29,100 bases of DNA from JAJZSS01 sp964463505 (GTDB taxonomy: Bacteria > Chloroflexota > Anaerolineae > Anaerolineales > UBA4823): positions 1 through 29,100 of the forward strand of contig CAYXDC010000038.1 of NCBI GenBank assembly GCA_964463505.1. The letters run 5' to 3'. Position 1 is the stretch's first letter; every line of letters begins with the position of its first letter. The notes under the pieces were generated by a model. It was given only the letters and a program-made list of their open reading frames with translations, was not told the DNA's origin and ran no database searches. The position numbers and the translations under genes were made by a program. This document shows, one piece after another, positions 1-7,920 of the stretch.

Positions 1-478
1 CAGACAGAGTTAGCTTACCTGTGGAGATCAACCAACCTGTTAGCAGAATCGAGCCTATGGAGATTGCAATCGAGGCTAGTCCAGCCCGCGCTCCTGCCAG
101 AATGCTGGCAATAATGGGCAGGGTAAATAGGAAAATTCTTCCCGTACCGGCTAACCCATTAACCAATAAGCTGGCAAGGCCCATACCGTAGATAATCATC
201 AATAAGCTGGCTGTGCGCGCCCAGTAGGGTAGGCGACGCAGCAGGGTAATCGCCAACAACCAGGTATAGGCGACGCTGGCTGCTAAGATGATATTCCACT
301 GACCTATACGGCTTTCGAAGATGACTGCGATGATGAATGCAATCGTCGCCACGATGCTAGTGCCATTTAGCATCCGGTTGAGGATTTCTCTGCGCAGGCC
401 TTCCAGTTCACTGACAAACTTGTCGCTAGTGGATGGTACCGGTAATGGAGTAAGGCGCACCTGGCTTTCAGGTACCAT
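1..478 (-). CDS. Multi-pass membrane protein, N-terminal part (3' end beyond window); probable sensor of the signalling operon
   Basis: This is an open frame with no stop down to the window edge, giving about 159 residues from an ATG at 478. A very good ribosome binding site (GGAGGT, complement of 484-489) lies 5 nt upstream and settles the start. The product begins with about 40 polar residues and then shows roughly four to five hydrophobic helices (for example around TSIVATIAFIIAVIF and RIFLFTLPIIASILAGARAG). This resembles the membrane input modules at the front of Chloroflexota sensor kinases. The gene overlaps the upstream GAF-protein gene by 11 nt in another frame, so the two are translationally coupled. 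My inference is that it carries the kinase or another output that the GAF protein lacks, but the diagnostic part lies outside the window. It could also be a simple membrane protein. Confidence 0.75.
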   Translation of the reverse strand, partial: MVPESQVRLTPLPVPSTSDKFVSELEGLRREILNRMLNGTSIVATIAFIIAVIFESRIGQWNIILAASVAYTWLLAITLLRRLPYWARTASLLMIIYGMGLASLLVNGLAGTGRIFLFTLPIIASILAGARAGLASIAISIGSILLTGWLISTGKLTLS

Positions 479-3431
479 GTTCTACCTCCCTGGATTCGCC
501 TGGGAGACTTTTTACTGCCGGTTTATTCCCATTTTCGCCACCATTCTCAGGCGCTTGAATGCCGTGGGCATCAGATTGGGCCGGCCGAATAACAATCTTG
601 GCCTTGCGCACCTGCAGGGCATGGCTCAATTCGGTGGTCGTGGTAGCCAGGATCTCTGGAATACTCATTGAGCGGCGAATATTGCTGGTGATTTGGTTGA
701 GCATGCTCTCTGCATCCGCACGCTGTCGCGTGGTTTCTAGCAGAGTAGTATTACGAATGATCACCGCCACCTGGGTTGCCAGGGTGCTAAAGAAGTGCTC
801 ATCCTCGAGTGAGAAACGTCGGCTCTCATGGACATCTTGCACAGTCATGACCCCAACCACTTCGCCTGCAACAATCATTGGAACACCCAACCAGGAAAAA
901 GCCTTCTTGCCATAAATGACGGTGCTGCCTGCAGGTAAGGCGCTCCAGTCATCCGGTGATCCTAAACGCAATGGTTTGCGCGAGCTGATCACCAGGGATG
1001 TCAGACCTTGCCCAAAGGGAATAGATGGAACTTGTAGGCGCTGCCCCTCTTCAAAGGCATATGGGACCCGAATTTGACGTTTCTCAATATCCAAAAGAGC
1101 CAAAAGAAAATCTACCTCTCCAAATATTTCTTTGATATGCTGATGAATTATGTTGTAAAGAGACTCCAGGTTCGTCTGTTGGGCAACTTCACGGCTGAGA
1201 TTGTTCAAAATCTCCATCTCATTCAGTCGTTTTTGAGTTATGTCCAGAGCCCTTACTTTTTCTAGGCTGTTGGTCATCAGTTCGATCAGATTGCTGTACG
1301 GTTGCAGGTGCAGGTGAGAAAACCGCAAGCCTGCGCGCGCGTCCTCCTCGTTCGTACCAAGGAGCAGTAAGGCATGTAATCGGCCTGAACGTCGCACAGG
1401 GAGCATCGCCAGGGTACTGTGCCTGAATTTACGAAACCACTCAACCAGATCTGCAGGCACATCGGTTTGTTTTTGATTGAGTTGATAAATGAGTGCACCG
1501 CTGCTGGGTAACAGGTGGTTCAACCGCTGCGGATCAATAATTGAGCTCGCTGGTAATGACGCCTGATCCGCTTTCGTGTTGGACCAGATTTGGTCAAATT
1601 GAGTTCCATTTACAACCAGAAAGGCTGAGTTATAGGGCGTATTACGTAGCGCCTGTTCTGCCAGCTTATAAATCTCGGTTTCGGTGGGAGCCTGAGCGAT
1701 TTGGTGGCTAACCTGATATAGCAGGTTGGTCTCCTGCAAGTTAATCTGGGTGGCTTCCAATAAATAAAAATTTTGCAGCGCCGGGCTGATTTGGTTGGCA
1801 AGGTTCTGCAATTCTTGAATGGTATCCTCGTTCAGGTGGGTAGGTCGGTTGGATTGGACAACCAATATACCCAGTACCTTGCCCGCATGTAAGATGGGAA
1901 TTCCGGCCTCAGCACGCACGTCTGGCGCCAGGTCCATTCTCTCTATCGCTCCAAATGCGCCCTGCCCGATCAAATCCACTTTTGAACTACCGGTCATCGC
2001 TACCCATCCCACCAGGGAGAGTGGTTCGACTTTTATCCGCATGCCACGCAAGCGCGGCTCCATTTCTGCTGGCGCTGTTACCTGGCGCAGGATCGCAAAT
2101 TCGCTGCCTTCATCCAACAGATAGATTGCCGCAAAGGGATATCCAAAGCGGTTGGCTAATAGCGTGACAGTCTGGTGTAAAAGCTCGTCCAGGTCTGTTG
2201 CAGTAATAGTTACCTGTCCAATTTCACCAGATGCTTGCAGCTGTCGGGTGCGTTCTTCGACTTTAGTTTCCAAAGACTGGTATAGGATTGAGAGATCAGC
2301 CGCCATTTTATTGAACGAATCAGCCAGTAAACCGACCTCGTCATCGCGTTTTACGGCAGCACGTTCGTCCCAATTCCCGGCAGAAAATTTGGTAACACTC
2401 GCAGCCAGTTGGGTAAGTGGACGGACCAGGTAGCGAGTGGCTTGCCAAACGGTAAATAGTAATATGAGCGCAGTGACCAGAAACAGGATTGTTGCGAAAA
2501 CTACCAGCGTATTAAGTTGTTGGTAGACGCTTGCCTGGGGGATCTCCGCCAACCAACCAATTTGCAAATCAGGCAGCCAATTGTATGCGGCAATCACAGG
2601 ACGGTTTTGAAACGAGAGTAACTCGTTCACGCCATTCTTCAGGGGTTGTCCGTTGGCATACTCCACGAATAAATTCAGGTCATCGTTGGGCTCGAATAAG
2701 ATCATTTTTTCAAAACTATCCGGATAGGGGTTAACGCCAAAAAACTTACGATCCGAAGATACGAAATAATGCGCGTCCGTAAAAAAAGCAACCCGTTGCA
2801 TCAGCGCGCTGAGTACAGCCGGTTCGCTGATGCCGAGTATAGTAGCAACTTGATTCCCTTCTGAATTCAGATAAGGGATGGTGGTGACAATGACCAGGCT
2901 CTGTTCATAGAGTGGCTGAAATTTGGTCACCGCACGACTGCTGGCTTGCCTGGTTTGGGGAGAGAATCCGCTGGTAGAGGTGATTCTCTGGCCCTCCCAC
3001 TGCCGATTGGTTGAGATATGAATAATCCCTTCAGGATTAATCACGACAAATTGGTTAAAGAAGGGTTTGGGTTGATTGACAGTTTGGAGTTGGTCGAAGA
3101 ATTGGTTGCGGGCGCTCACGTACTCAGCCTGATTGCGATCCGTAAGCGCCAGGGCAGTATGCATCGGTTCAATTACATCGGCATCTGCCAGAGCGCGCAC
3201 AAGAAGCTGTCGCCCAGCCGTGATTTCATCTACGATCCGATTGCCCTGTACTGTTGAAACAGTCGTGAGGAGGGAAAATACCTGTTCGCGTAGTAACTGG
3301 CGTGTGCGTACATAAGCTGTACTTCCCAATAAGAACAGCGGCGCCAGAGTAAGCAGCAGCAGAATCAGCAGGGTGTTACGTGCTAATCGCCCGCGAAATA
3401 ACCTCTCATTTGGTATGTTACCGCTAAGCAC
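468..3431 (-). CDS. Cache-HAMP-GAF-GAF-GAF membrane sensor protein lacking a kinase domain
   Basis: This is a 987-residue sensor. A first membrane helix (about 19-39) and a second (about 309-329) bracket an extracytoplasmic region of some 270 residues that looks like a double Cache ligand-binding domain. A HAMP linker follows (about 330-382), then a coiled-coil stretch and three GAF-like domains (roughly 403-560, 570-715 and 745-895). The last 90 residues begin a further helix but contain no H-box, N-box or G-box, so no histidine kinase, GGDEF or phosphatase output is present. The start is GTG, supported by AAGGAG (complement of 3440-3445) 8 nt upstream. It is third in a minus-strand set after two stand-alone receivers, and it overlaps the next membrane-protein gene by 11 nt. 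It probably senses an external ligand plus cytoplasmic small molecules and passes the signal to a partner protein. Confidence 0.85.
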   Translation of the reverse strand: MLSGNIPNERLFRGRLARNTLLILLLLTLAPLFLLGSTAYVRTRQLLREQVFSLLTTVSTVQGNRIVDEITAGRQLLVRALADADVIEPMHTALALTDRNQAEYVSARNQFFDQLQTVNQPKPFFNQFVVINPEGIIHISTNRQWEGQRITSTSGFSPQTRQASSRAVTKFQPLYEQSLVIVTTIPYLNSEGNQVATILGISEPAVLSALMQRVAFFTDAHYFVSSDRKFFGVNPYPDSFEKMILFEPNDDLNLFVEYANGQPLKNGVNELLSFQNRPVIAAYNWLPDLQIGWLAEIPQASVYQQLNTLVVFATILFLVTALILLFTVWQATRYLVRPLTQLAASVTKFSAGNWDERAAVKRDDEVGLLADSFNKMAADLSILYQSLETKVEERTRQLQASGEIGQVTITATDLDELLHQTVTLLANRFGYPFAAIYLLDEGSEFAILRQVTAPAEMEPRLRGMRIKVEPLSLVGWVAMTGSSKVDLIGQGAFGAIERMDLAPDVRAEAGIPILHAGKVLGILVVQSNRPTHLNEDTIQELQNLANQISPALQNFYLLEATQINLQETNLLYQVSHQIAQAPTETEIYKLAEQALRNTPYNSAFLVVNGTQFDQIWSNTKADQASLPASSIIDPQRLNHLLPSSGALIYQLNQKQTDVPADLVEWFRKFRHSTLAMLPVRRSGRLHALLLLGTNEEDARAGLRFSHLHLQPYSNLIELMTNSLEKVRALDITQKRLNEMEILNNLSREVAQQTNLESLYNIIHQHIKEIFGEVDFLLALLDIEKRQIRVPYAFEEGQRLQVPSIPFGQGLTSLVISSRKPLRLGSPDDWSALPAGSTVIYGKKAFSWLGVPMIVAGEVVGVMTVQDVHESRRFSLEDEHFFSTLATQVAVIIRNTTLLETTRQRADAESMLNQITSNIRRSMSIPEILATTTTELSHALQVRKAKIVIRPAQSDAHGIQAPENGGENGNKPAVKSLPGESREVEHGT

Positions 3432-3526
3432 GAGAGCCTCTCCTTAAAACCAAATAGTTTATCTGGAAGATTATCAATCTGCATGCTGTGATTGGGAGGC
3501 ATTAATAACAGAAGTGCAAGCGTTTC

Positions 3527-3955
3527 TTACAACTCGTTAAGTTCCCAAACAGGTTCACCAATTAGAATTCGGCGGATTTGCTCTGGAAAGCGATCGGGGT
3601 CTAGGGGCTTGCCGATAAAACCATCAAATTTTGCTTCACGTGCTTTACGGATTTCTTCCTGACTTGCTTCAGCGGTTACAGCTACGACCAGACTGGTTTT
3701 CATGCTTTCGGAGGCGCGTATTTTTCGCAACGCCGAGTACCCATCTTCGTAGGGCAGGCGGATATCCATTAGGATCAGATCCAACCTCGGAAGGGTGTCC
3801 GCATATTCAACGACCTCGTAGCCAGAAGTCTTCCATTCACAATGAATGCCCATAAATCCTAATAAACGAGCGATGAGGACGAAATTGGCGACATTGTCCT
3901 CAACCACAAGAACGGTTTTATTGGCAGGTAGTTGTGTACTGTGAGGCGTTTCCAA
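3527..3955 (-). CDS. Stand-alone response-regulator receiver (CheY/DivK-like)
   Basis: This 142-residue single-domain receiver has the acidic pair E19-D20 (VVEDN), the phospho-acceptor D64 (LILMDIRLP), the switch Thr94 (VAVTA) and the conserved Lys116 (IGKP). The full phosphorylation pocket is therefore intact. Nothing follows the receiver except a short tail, so output must be through protein-protein contact. The start is TTG, with AAGGA (complement of 3965-3969) 9 nt upstream. No ATG precedes the first beta strand, so the TTG is the only sensible start. It sits 64 nt after the previous receiver gene and 95 nt before the GAF sensor gene, on the same strand. Confidence 0.9.
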   Translation of the reverse strand: METPHSTQLPANKTVLVVEDNVANFVLIARLLGFMGIHCEWKTSGYEVVEYADTLPRLDLILMDIRLPYEDGYSALRKIRASESMKTSLVVAVTAEASQEEIRKAREAKFDGFIGKPLDPDRFPEQIRRILIGEPVWELNEL

Positions 3956-4019
3956 GTCCGCTTATCCTTTATACTTTGCAGTAGTTAAAAATCAACCGAT
4001 TAGGAAATCTTTAATAGCT

Positions 4020-4388
4020 CTATAAGTAGCGGGTAATTTGTGTGGGCAGCACATCGACATCGATTGGCTTTTGGATATAACCATCACAACCAGCTTCGAT
4101 GGTTCTTTCTCGATCGCCGCGCATCACATTGGCTGTAATGGCAATAATCGGAATGCTCTCCATTCCCGGCATAGATTTAATGCGTGTGGTCAGCGTATAC
4201 CCGTCAATATCCGGCATATTGATATCCATTAAGATCAGGTCCGGGGTGGCTGACTCGATGACCGACAAGGCATGCGTCGCATCGCGCGCCTCCAATACAT
4301 TGTAGCCCTCAGCCTGTAGCACGCGCCTGACCAGGGTGCGATTATCCTGGTTATCTTCAACATATAAAATAGTGGCAGGGGTGGACAT
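4020..4388 (-). CDS. Stand-alone response-regulator receiver (DivK/CheY-like)
   Basis: This 122-residue receiver domain has E11-D12 (YVEDN), the acceptor D55 (LILMDINMP), Thr85 (AITAN) and Lys107 (IQKP). The sequence pattern is that of DivK-type receivers that end many Chloroflexota hybrid kinases, here as a free protein. It is the first gene of the minus-strand signalling set (two receivers, GAF sensor, membrane protein). Two free receivers in tandem suggest a phosphorelay or a competition between two phosphate acceptors, with the cognate kinase probably encoded just beyond the window start. The ATG start has no strong ribosome binding site and I found no convincing -35/-10 pair upstream. 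Confidence 0.9.
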   Translation of the reverse strand: MSTPATILYVEDNQDNRTLVRRVLQAEGYNVLEARDATHALSVIESATPDLILMDINMPDIDGYTLTTRIKSMPGMESIPIIAITANVMRGDRERTIEAGCDGYIQKPIDVDVLPTQITRYL

Positions 4389-4496
4389 GGGCAGACTCTT
4401 ACTTCACCTAGTTGACCAGTTAAAATTTGATTTCATCTATACTATACAATAGAATGTGCATTTTTTCTGGTTTATCCTTTTACAGTTTTGTAAGAA

Positions 4497-4526
4497 TCTA
4501 AAAAGCCTGCCGATGACGGCAGGCTT
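4497..4526 (-). terminator. Rho-independent terminator of the tRNA-Gly gene
   Basis: A perfect 10-bp inverted repeat (4503-4512 with 4517-4526, arms AAGCCTGCCG/CGGCAGGCTT, 4-nt loop) lies just after the tRNA 3' end. On the minus strand the stem runs into TTTTT. There is no T tract on the plus-strand side, so it serves the minus strand. Confidence 0.85.
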
Positions 4527-4532
4527 ATCCTG

Positions 4533-4604
4533 AGCGGGCAGTGGGACTCGAACCCACGACATTCACCTTGGGAAGGTGACGTTCTACCACTGAACTATGC
4601 CCGC
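4533..4604 (-). tRNA. tRNA-Gly, anticodon CCC
   Basis: Read on the minus strand this is a complete 72-nt cloverleaf. The acceptor stem GCGGGCA pairs with TGCCCGC. The D arm contains AGTTCAGTGGTAGAAC. The anticodon stem TCACC/GGTGA encloses the loop TTCCCAA, so positions 34-36 read CCC. The T arm is GTGGG TTCGAAC CCCAC. The discriminator base is T, as is usual for bacterial tRNA-Gly. The 3' CCA is not encoded and must be added afterwards. The gene is flanked by its own promoter and terminator, so it is transcribed alone. Confidence 0.95.
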
Positions 4605-4616
4605 ATAAGTGCGAGA

Positions 4617-4645
4617 ATTCTACCGCGGGTATGCGCTCGCGTCAA
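4617..4645 (-). promoter_or_regulatory. Sigma-70-type promoter of tRNA-Gly
   Basis: On the minus strand, TTGACG (4640-4645) and TAGAAT (4617-4622) are separated by exactly 17 bp. Transcription would start about 6 nt before the mature tRNA 5' end at 4604, which is a typical arrangement for a monocistronic tRNA gene. Confidence 0.75.
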
Positions 4646-4691
4646 GTTTTGGCGTCTGGCTCCTATGAGCCAAAATTTCCAGATCGGAGAA

Positions 4692-4700
4692 TGTTATAAT
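4692..4700 (+). promoter_or_regulatory. Extended -10 promoter for the LuxR/Kelch gene
   Basis: TGTTATAAT matches the extended -10 consensus TGnTATAAT exactly. No good -35 is visible at 17 bp, as is usual for extended -10 promoters. The implied start near 4707 gives a leader of about 50 nt before the ATG at 4756. Confidence 0.55.
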
Positions 4701-4755
4701 AATTCCTGAGATCACAATTGCCGTATTATGACCATACCGAGAAGCTTCTCCACCT

Positions 4756-6090
4756 ATGCCTGAAACGAATGAACTCAGCGAGCGCGAACGTGAGATCTTG
4801 GTGCTGGTTGCCACTGGCGCCAGCAATAAAGAGATTGCACAAAAGTTATTTATCAGCGCCAACACAGTCAAGGTACACCTGCGCAATATATTTGCGAAAA
4901 TTGGGGCAGCCTCGCGCACCGAGGCTGCCATGTTTGCGGCCAGCATTGGATTGGTGGAGGGTATCGCTCCTGTTCAGGAAGAAGATGTGGTGGAGAATGC
5001 TGTAGTGGGGCCTGCGCTTACGCTTGAGGAGCTACCTGTTCCGGTGATTGTCCCTGGCAGGCGAATATCTCCGGTCTGGATTGGGTTGGTGGGTATAATC
5101 CTCCTCGTTTTAGTTATCAGCATGCCGAATTTATTGCGTTCAAACGCCTCTCCGGCAGTGACGACGCCTGAAGCGAATCCCTTAATGAGCGAAGAAACTG
5201 TCAAATGGCAGACAAAAGCTCCGCTCCCCGTGGCACGATCAGGCCTGGCGCTGGCGGTGTCCGAAGATCGTATATACGCCATTGGTGGGGATACTTCCTA
5301 CGGCGTTGTGGGTGATGTGACCTATTATGATGCAGAAGCAGATCAATGGACTGCTGCTGCCACCAAACCCACCCCGGTAACGGATATCCAGGCAGCTCTC
5401 ATGGGGGGGCGGATCTACGTGCCTGGAGGCGAGACATCCAATGGCAGTATCAGTACTGAGTTAGCGATCTATAATCCACGCGATGATACCTGGTCGCTTG
5501 GGGCATCTCTACCCGAGCCACGCAGCGCTTATGGCCTGGTCGCCTTCGAAGGCAAGTTATATCTCTTTGGTGGCTGGGATGGGGACGAGTTTGTAGCATC
5601 TGTATTCGAATATGATCCAGACCAGGATCTCTGGACGACGCGCCAGGACTTACCCAATCCAATTGGCTACCCAGGCGCCGTAGTAGCTAGCGGCCGGATA
5701 TTTATTATCGGCGGGTTTGATGGGACTGACCCTATAAGCGATACTCTCCAATACACTCCAGATCCATCCAACCCTGGAGGGGATAGCTGGCGAGAATTGC
5801 AGCCTTTACCCCAGGGTCGTTATGCGATGGGGGTCGCCAGTGTAGCGGATATCATCTATGTTGTCGGTGGGATCAGTGATCAGGACGAATTATCATACCT
5901 AGAATATTTTCTGCCGCTGAATCGTTGGGTGCCATTCGATCCTGTGGAGCAGACGGCGTGGTCTTATGGGGCAATGACCATATTGGGAACCAATCTGCAT
6001 ATTCTGGGTGGGATGCAAGGTGCGGAACTAAATTTCCAACATCTGTCATACAGGGCATTGTATATTATTAATATGCCGGTAGTGCGATAG
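4756..6090 (+). CDS. Membrane-anchored LuxR-type HTH regulator with extracytoplasmic Kelch propeller
   Basis: The protein has 444 residues. Residues about 5-63 form a LuxR/GerE helix-turn-helix, including LSEREREILVLVATGASNKE and the recognition helix ISANTVKVHLRNIF. A linker of about 40 residues follows, then one membrane helix (about 106-125, VWIGLVGIILLVLVISMPNL). The rest (150-444) is six Kelch blades, each with a hydrophobic-Gly-Gly motif (YAIGGD, YVPGGE, YLFGGW, FIIGGF, YVVGGI, HILGGM). The order implies DNA binding in the cytoplasm and a six-bladed propeller outside, so it is a one-component transmembrane regulator. No receiver or autoinducer domain is present. The ATG has no Shine-Dalgarno; instead a perfect 12-bp palindrome (GAGAAGCTTCTC, 4739-4750) sits just before it. 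Targets are unknown, but the surface-protein genes nearby are plausible. Confidence 0.85.
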   Translation: MPETNELSEREREILVLVATGASNKEIAQKLFISANTVKVHLRNIFAKIGAASRTEAAMFAASIGLVEGIAPVQEEDVVENAVVGPALTLEELPVPVIVPGRRISPVWIGLVGIILLVLVISMPNLLRSNASPAVTTPEANPLMSEETVKWQTKAPLPVARSGLALAVSEDRIYAIGGDTSYGVVGDVTYYDAEADQWTAAATKPTPVTDIQAALMGGRIYVPGGETSNGSISTELAIYNPRDDTWSLGASLPEPRSAYGLVAFEGKLYLFGGWDGDEFVASVFEYDPDQDLWTTRQDLPNPIGYPGAVVASGRIFIIGGFDGTDPISDTLQYTPDPSNPGGDSWRELQPLPQGRYAMGVASVADIIYVVGGISDQDELSYLEYFLPLNRWVPFDPVEQTAWSYGAMTILGTNLHILGGMQGAELNFQHLSYRALYIINMPVVR

Positions 6091-6136
6091 CTCTCCGATA
6101 GCCCTCCAATAGCCCATCGAAAGCAAATTTTTAAAA

Positions 6137-7297
6137 TTATGGGTTCTCCTGTATAGCCTTCAGCACCTTAATTTGGCTTTTAAGACTTGTAACCCAGGCA
6201 CTTCCAATCTGATTGTAGCCCTCAGCATGAAAATGTAACCCATCTTTGGCATAATAGGTGCTAGGAAATGTATCCACAATTTGATCTAGATATGGACCAG
6301 GCTGAACTGCATTGACCCATATAATCAAATTATCTTGCTGGATAACCGTGTGGCCGAAATCGACCCAACCCTTTTCTTTGGAGAGATAGCCATTATCTTG
6401 GATTATGTGGTCAATTTTTTGATTAAACTGATCAATCAATTGGTTGGTTTCTTGGAGTTCAGATTCAGATATAAAACTACCAATCCTTACGTGGGGAATA
6501 TGAGCAATGTATATTAGTTTTTGATATTTAACGATATTTTCTAGTATCTGGCCAATATTCTGTTCATATTTGTCCACAGAAATTGGATCTTTCCCAATTT
6601 TTTCCGCAAAAATATCTGCTCCTATCATAAACAGGACGACCGAGTTTGCTCGGTTTTCTACCGTTTCAATAAAAACAGGATGGAAAAGCAAATCTTCCAA
6701 CCATTCATTCGAATTTGAGCCAGCAACAGCCGTGCTCAGGGTTGGCATCTCCGGTGGTGGTTGGCAGTAATCCACTTTTCTTCCGCGCACAACTTGGCTA
6801 TAAAAGGGGGTTTTCATACTATCTCCCCGATCCAAATTGGCTGTGGTCAGAATTCCAATCTCGGATGCCAATTGCTCAACATAAGGCCAACGATGGTTGC
6901 AGATGTCATCATAGGTATCTCTGCCCGACATGGTGCTACCATAACTCAAGCTGTCACCAACAACGATATATCGCCCACCTTCAGGTATATCGACCGTGAC
7001 TTGACCGTCACCTCTTTGGTAGATATTAATATCCAATTCAAGAATGCTTGGGGTGGATGTTATTTCCATCAAAGGAAGGGTTGTATTAGAAGCTGTAACA
7101 GCTGGCTTGGGTTGTGTTGTGTGGGTGGCGGTTAAGGAGATTGTTTGGGTAGCTGTGGCGTCAAATGGAGTCTCAAGTGGTAACATCAGAGAAGCGTCTC
7201 CATTGATCTTGGGGAGTTGACAAGCTAATACTGTGAATAACACCAAGCTGATATTCATACTTATCTTAAGATATAGCAGTTTTTTGTGTGCTATCAT
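6137..7297 (-). CDS. SGNH/GDSL-type hydrolase lipoprotein
   Basis: This 386-residue predicted lipoprotein has a lysine-rich start, a hydrophobic helix and the lipobox LFTVLAC with Cys26. A Thr/Pro-rich spacer (about 40-90) probably spans the cell wall. Then comes an SGNH hydrolase fold: block I VVGDSLSYG with the nucleophile Ser116, a block III-like segment MIGADI where the usual Asn is replaced by Ala, and the C-terminal D352-G-L-H355 dyad in DGLHFHAEGYN. Such enzymes de-esterify lipids or acetylated glycans; the substrate here is unknown. A second in-frame ATG (7258) would also keep the signal peptide, but the upstream ATG gives the better positive n-region. The gene converges with the LuxR/Kelch gene (46 nt between stops) and diverges from the small lipoprotein. 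Confidence 0.8.
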   Translation of the reverse strand: MIAHKKLLYLKISMNISLVLFTVLACQLPKINGDASLMLPLETPFDATATQTISLTATHTTQPKPAVTASNTTLPLMEITSTPSILELDINIYQRGDGQVTVDIPEGGRYIVVGDSLSYGSTMSGRDTYDDICNHRWPYVEQLASEIGILTTANLDRGDSMKTPFYSQVVRGRKVDYCQPPPEMPTLSTAVAGSNSNEWLEDLLFHPVFIETVENRANSVVLFMIGADIFAEKIGKDPISVDKYEQNIGQILENIVKYQKLIYIAHIPHVRIGSFISESELQETNQLIDQFNQKIDHIIQDNGYLSKEKGWVDFGHTVIQQDNLIIWVNAVQPGPYLDQIVDTFPSTYYAKDGLHFHAEGYNQIGSAWVTSLKSQIKVLKAIQENP

Positions 7298-7376
7298 TGG
7301 TTCTCACTTATTCGTCCGTCGACGCATATTAAAATTGGATTGGCTTCTTAACTGCCTCGAAGTAGCTTGATACAAG

Positions 7377-7382
7377 TATAAT
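7377..7382 (+). promoter_or_regulatory. Possible -10 element for the small lipoprotein gene
   Basis: A perfect TATAAT lies 34 nt before the ATG at 7417, in the 119-nt divergent spacer. No acceptable -35 or TGn extension accompanies it, so the call is tentative. No clear promoter for the opposite SGNH lipoprotein gene was found in the same spacer. Confidence 0.35.
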
Positions 7383-7416
7383 ACAGCGAGTGAACTTGAA
7401 GCCTGGAGGCATTCAG

Positions 7417-7920
7417 ATGAAATATTTTTCGAGAATTCTGCTCAGTGCAGTACTGTTCATTCTTCTAGGGTTAACGGCGTGTTCTAGCCTAAATACAGAT
7501 AATCCTGATGTCACATTGATGCCTGACCCAACAGAAATTAGCGCGCCTTCTGAATCCGAGGGAGTTTTGACTGGGATCCTTTTAGCCCCACGTGGTACGG
7601 AGGCTGTTGGGAAACCTTATGCGGATATTCGCTTGTATTTGGGAATACTATTGGTTGCAGATGATGGCAAGACTACCCTGGCGCGGGTAAATGAAACGAC
7701 TGCACCAGTAACCAGAACAGATTCAAATGGTCGCTTTGTTTTTTCAGGATTAGAACCACGCGAATATATCCTTGTGGTTCAGGTACCACCTAACAACTTG
7801 ATCAAACTAAACGATCCCAACACTGGAAAAGATATGGTGTTGAAAGTGGAAGCGGGCAAAATCACCGATATTGGCACGATGGAGCATGACCTGCCCTGGT
7901 TTATCACCCCCGCACCTTAA
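7417..7920 (+). CDS. Small lipoprotein with a carboxypeptidase-regulatory/CNA-B-like beta-sandwich domain
   Basis: The product has 167 residues from the ATG at 7417, which has GGAGG 7 nt upstream. A GTG at 7390 in the same frame would put this binding site inside the gene, so it is rejected. The signal peptide ends in the lipobox LLGLTAC (Cys22). The mature part contains one transthyretin-like beta-sandwich of the carboxypeptidase-regulatory/CNA-B kind, recognised by TRTDSNGRFVFSGLEPREYI, a typical pattern of such prealbumin-like domains. It is presumably surface anchored with a binding or structural role and no enzymatic motif. Its 3' end overlaps the converging flippase gene by 17 nt. Confidence 0.75.
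   Translation: MKYFSRILLSAVLFILLGLTACSSLNTDNPDVTLMPDPTEISAPSESEGVLTGILLAPRGTEAVGKPYADIRLYLGILLVADDGKTTLARVNETTAPVTRTDSNGRFVFSGLEPREYILVVQVPPNNLIKLNDPNTGKDMVLKVEAGKITDIGTMEHDLPWFITPAP

Noticed and set aside
4503..4526. Hairpin as a plus-strand terminator
   Set aside because: On the plus strand it is followed by ATCC rather than a T tract, and there is no plus-strand gene before it.
7390..7416. GTG start nine codons upstream for the small lipoprotein
   Set aside because: It would place the GGAGG binding site inside the gene and put polar residues before the signal peptide; ATG 7417 is far better.
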